17,360 bases of DNA from Roseiarcus sp035308145 (GTDB lineage Bacteria; Pseudomonadota; Alphaproteobacteria; Rhizobiales; Beijerinckiaceae). Numbering within the stretch: the first letter of the stretch is position 1; each line of letters opens with the position of its first letter. Positions 15,315 through 17,360 of this stretch are shown piece by piece. The position numbers were made by a program, and so were the translations under genes. The stretch covers positions 1 to 17,360 of the forward strand of contig DATGHD010000153.1 of NCBI GenBank assembly GCA_035308145.1. Direction: 5' to 3'. The notes beneath the pieces were generated by a model. The model made no database searches and was not told the origin of the DNA. It saw only the letters and a list, made by a program, of their open reading frames with translations.

Positions 15315-16202
15315 ATGGCGGTTTCGATCAGGTCGGCGCCATTGGGCTTCGCCGGCGAGGTCTCCGGGGTCGACTGCGCGGCGCCGCTATCCTCCGAAGA
15401 CATCGCGGCGATCGAGGCGGGGATGGATCGCCATGCGGTCCTCGTCTTCCGCGATCAGCCGCTATCGGACGAGCAACAGCTCGCCTTCACGCGCTGCTTC
15501 GGCCGGCTGGAAAAATACGATACGCCCGGCGACATCCGAAAGCCGTCGGACAGGCGGCTCGGACCGGGCGTCGCTGATTTCTCCAACCTGACGCCGGCGG
15601 GCAAGATCATGGCGGCTGACGACCGCATATGGCTCTTCAAGCTGGCCGATCAGCTTTGGCATTCGGATAGTTCGTACCGTCCCGTCACGGCCAAATATTC
15701 ACTCCTGTCCGGCCGGATCATCCCTTCATGGGGCGCCAATACCGAATTCGCCGATATGCGCGCCGCCTATGACGCGCTCGATGAGGGAACCAAGCGCGAG
15801 ATCGCCGATCTCATCTGCGAGCATTCCTTGATCTATTCGCGCGCCGCGATCGGCTTCACCGAATTGACGGCAGAGGAGGCGGCCAACTTCCGCCCGGTGA
15901 GTCATCCGCTGGTGCGCGCCCATCCAAGGACGGGTCGCAAATCCTTGTTCCTGTCCTCGCACGCCGGAGCGATCGTCGGCTGGACCATCCCCGAGGCGCG
16001 CATATTCCTCCGCGATCTCACCGAGCACGCAACGCAGCGAGAGTTCGTTTATTCCCATGTCTGGAAGCCGCACGATCTGGTGATGTGGGACAATCGCGTG
16101 ACGATGCATCGGGCTCGTCGATTCGACCGCAACGAGACGCGAGACGTGCGACGCACGACGCTGACCGACGACGCGCCGGCCGCCGCCGTTGCAGCGCCGT
16201 GA
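15315..16202 (+). CDS. TfdA/TauD-family Fe(II)/2-oxoglutarate-dependent dioxygenase
   Basis: The 295-residue protein is full length for the family, which couples 2-oxoglutarate decarboxylation to hydroxylation of a substrate (taurine, 2,4-D and other ether or sulfonate compounds). The iron facial triad is visible: His116 and Asp118 in LWHSDSSY, and the distal histidine in MWDNRVTMHRARRFD. The 2-oxoglutarate-binding arginine lies in the following RRTTL block. The MWDNR-TMHRA motif is closer to TfdA-like members than to TauD itself. The ATG at 15315 follows GGGAGG by 5 bases. A longer in-frame start at 15243 would encode an Arg-rich leader without a ribosome site and is rejected. It is divergent from the LacI operon and followed after 79 bases by an amidase gene, probably in one transcript. 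Confidence 0.9.
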   Translation: MAVSIRSAPLGFAGEVSGVDCAAPLSSEDIAAIEAGMDRHAVLVFRDQPLSDEQQLAFTRCFGRLEKYDTPGDIRKPSDRRLGPGVADFSNLTPAGKIMAADDRIWLFKLADQLWHSDSSYRPVTAKYSLLSGRIIPSWGANTEFADMRAAYDALDEGTKREIADLICEHSLIYSRAAIGFTELTAEEAANFRPVSHPLVRAHPRTGRKSLFLSSHAGAIVGWTIPEARIFLRDLTEHATQREFVYSHVWKPHDLVMWDNRVTMHRARRFDRNETRDVRRTTLTDDAPAAAVAAP

Positions 16203-16281
16203 TTGGCGGCTGCGCGCGCGAGGCGACCAGGGCGGCTGGAGGCGCGCGGCGAGTAGGCGTTTAGCGCCAGGGGAGACGCTG

Positions 16282-17360
16282 ATGGACGATCAATTGGCGC
16301 CGCTGACGGCGGCGGAAACCGCCGGCCTGATCCGCCGGCGCGTCGTCTCTCCCGTCGAGGTCATGGAGCATGCAATCGCCCGGATCGAGGCCAGAAACCC
16401 TAGCCTCAACGCGTTGATCTTCACCGCCTTCGACGAAGCGCGCGCCCGCGCCCGCCAAGCGGAAAAGGCCGTGATGGCCGGCGAGCCTCTCGGACCGCTG
16501 CATGGCGTGCCCGTGGCGATCAAGGATCTCTTCGACTTCAAGCCCGGCTGGATTTCAACCTATGGCGGCATCCGGGCGCTGAAGAACCGCACCGTGAATT
16601 ATTCATGCGTCTTCGCCGACCGAATTGAAAGGCGCGGCGGGGCCATCGTCGTCGGCAAGACGAATAGCCCGATCATGGGCTTTCGCGGCACATGCGATAA
16701 TTATCTCTTCGGCTGCACGCGAAACCCGTTCGACATGACGCGGAACAGCGGCGGCTCGTCAGGCGGATCAGCGGCGGCGGTAGCCGACGGCCTCCTCACG
16801 GTCGCCGAGGGAACCGACGCCGGCGGCTCGATCCGCAATCCCGCCGCTTGGTGCGGCGTTTTCGGATACAAGGCGTCGTTCGGCCGGGTGCCGGTCGTCA
16901 TCCGGCCCAACGCCTTTGCCGGGAATTTGCCCTTCGTCTTCGAGGGACCGATTACCCGCACCGTCGAGGACGCGACGCTCGCGCTTACCGCCCTCGCCGG
17001 ATACGATCCCGGCGATCCTTTCGCGCTGGAAGAGACGCCCGACTTTGCCGCGTCGTTGCGCGGCTCGATCCGCAACTTGCGGATCGCCTACAGCCCGAAC
17101 CTCGACGTGTTTCCCGTCGAGCGCGAGGTGGCCGACGCGGTCGGCAAGGCCGTTCGCGCCTTTGAAGAGGCGGGCGCGCGTGTCGAGGAGATCAAGCTCA
17201 ACTTGCGCTGGCCGCAACACGATCTGTCGGATCTTTGGCGCCGATTGATGATGCCGCTGAATATCGGCGCGCTCGATGGATTGGTCGCGGAGGGTTACGA
17301 TATGTACGGCCAATACCGGGAAGATTTGCCGCCGGAATATCTCGATTGGATTGACCGGTT
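16282..17360 (+). CDS. Amidase-signature hydrolase, N-terminal about 359 residues; 3' end outside the window
   Basis: The frame runs open from the ATG at 16282 (preceded by GGGGAGA) to the right edge. The Ser-cisSer-Lys triad of the amidase signature family is complete: Lys81 in PVAIKDLFD, Ser159 in NSGGSSGGSAAAVA and Ser183 in TDAGGSIRNPA. The N-terminal LTAAETAGLIRRRVVSPVEV is typical, and PFVFEGPITRTVEDATLAL follows the catalytic core. Family members hydrolyse linear amides, including acylated amines, indole-acetamide and aryl amides; GatA is the tRNA-dependent relative. No gatB/gatC context is visible, so a catabolic amidase is more likely. It follows the dioxygenase gene by 79 bases on the same strand. 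About 100-120 residues are expected beyond the edge. Confidence 0.9.
   Translation, partial: MDDQLAPLTAAETAGLIRRRVVSPVEVMEHAIARIEARNPSLNALIFTAFDEARARARQAEKAVMAGEPLGPLHGVPVAIKDLFDFKPGWISTYGGIRALKNRTVNYSCVFADRIERRGGAIVVGKTNSPIMGFRGTCDNYLFGCTRNPFDMTRNSGGSSGGSAAAVADGLLTVAEGTDAGGSIRNPAAWCGVFGYKASFGRVPVVIRPNAFAGNLPFVFEGPITRTVEDATLALTALAGYDPGDPFALEETPDFAASLRGSIRNLRIAYSPNLDVFPVEREVADAVGKAVRAFEEAGARVEEIKLNLRWPQHDLSDLWRRLMMPLNIGALDGLVAEGYDMYGQYREDLPPEYLDWIDR

Noticed and set aside
1..17360. CRISPR arrays, tRNA/rRNA genes, insertion sequences, prophage genes
   Set aside because: No regularly spaced repeats, no tRNA-like cloverleaf, and no transposase or integrase motif were seen on either strand.

Overview
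The window is GC-rich with strong Shine-Dalgarno sites (GGAGG/GGGAGG) and compact same-strand gene runs. The gene families (TfdA-like dioxygenase, Xi- and theta-like glutathione S-transferases, Tat-exported sugar-binding protein) suggest an alphaproteobacterium, probably in the Hyphomicrobiales. That placement is inference; there is no rRNA or other phylogenetic marker here. I see no tRNA, CRISPR array, insertion sequence or phage gene.

Layout. (1) Bases 1-1793 hold the 3' part of a GH63-like glycoside hydrolase that enters from the left edge. (2) A probable 30-residue membrane peptide (1913-2005, minus) follows, with its own terminator-like hairpin. (3) A rightward block at 2377-6443 holds a glutathionyl-hydroquinone reductase, a stub of a citryl-CoA lyase gene, a PaaK-family CoA ligase, a VOC-fold metalloenzyme and a second GST. 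It ends at a strong hairpin, facing a leftward MetE-like zinc methyltransferase/thiol transferase (6519-7544). (4) A leftward run of six genes (15189 down to 7707) reads: LacI-type regulator, Tat-exported ABC sugar-binding protein, two sugar permeases, a GH172 (DUF2961) enzyme, and an ADP-ribosylglycohydrolase-family enzyme with a long C-terminal beta-rich extension. (5) Divergent from LacI lie a TfdA/TauD-like 2-oxoglutarate dioxygenase and an amidase-signature enzyme that runs off the right edge.

How they work together (inference). Region 4 looks like one sugar-responsive operon. The ABC system would import a small oligosaccharide or glycoside. Two cytoplasmic hydrolases from families that cleave furanosyl bonds (GH172; ADP-ribosylglycohydrolase) would then process it. 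No transport ATPase is encoded in the window. Region 3 looks like a catabolic or detoxification group using glutathione and CoA thioesters, for an aromatic or other electrophilic substrate. The 125-bp LacI/dioxygenase divergent spacer is unusually rich in short inverted repeats and is the most likely control point for regions 4 and 5.

The most interesting part of the window is the GH172 plus ADP-ribosylglycohydrolase-fusion operon. Its substrate cannot be read from the sequence.
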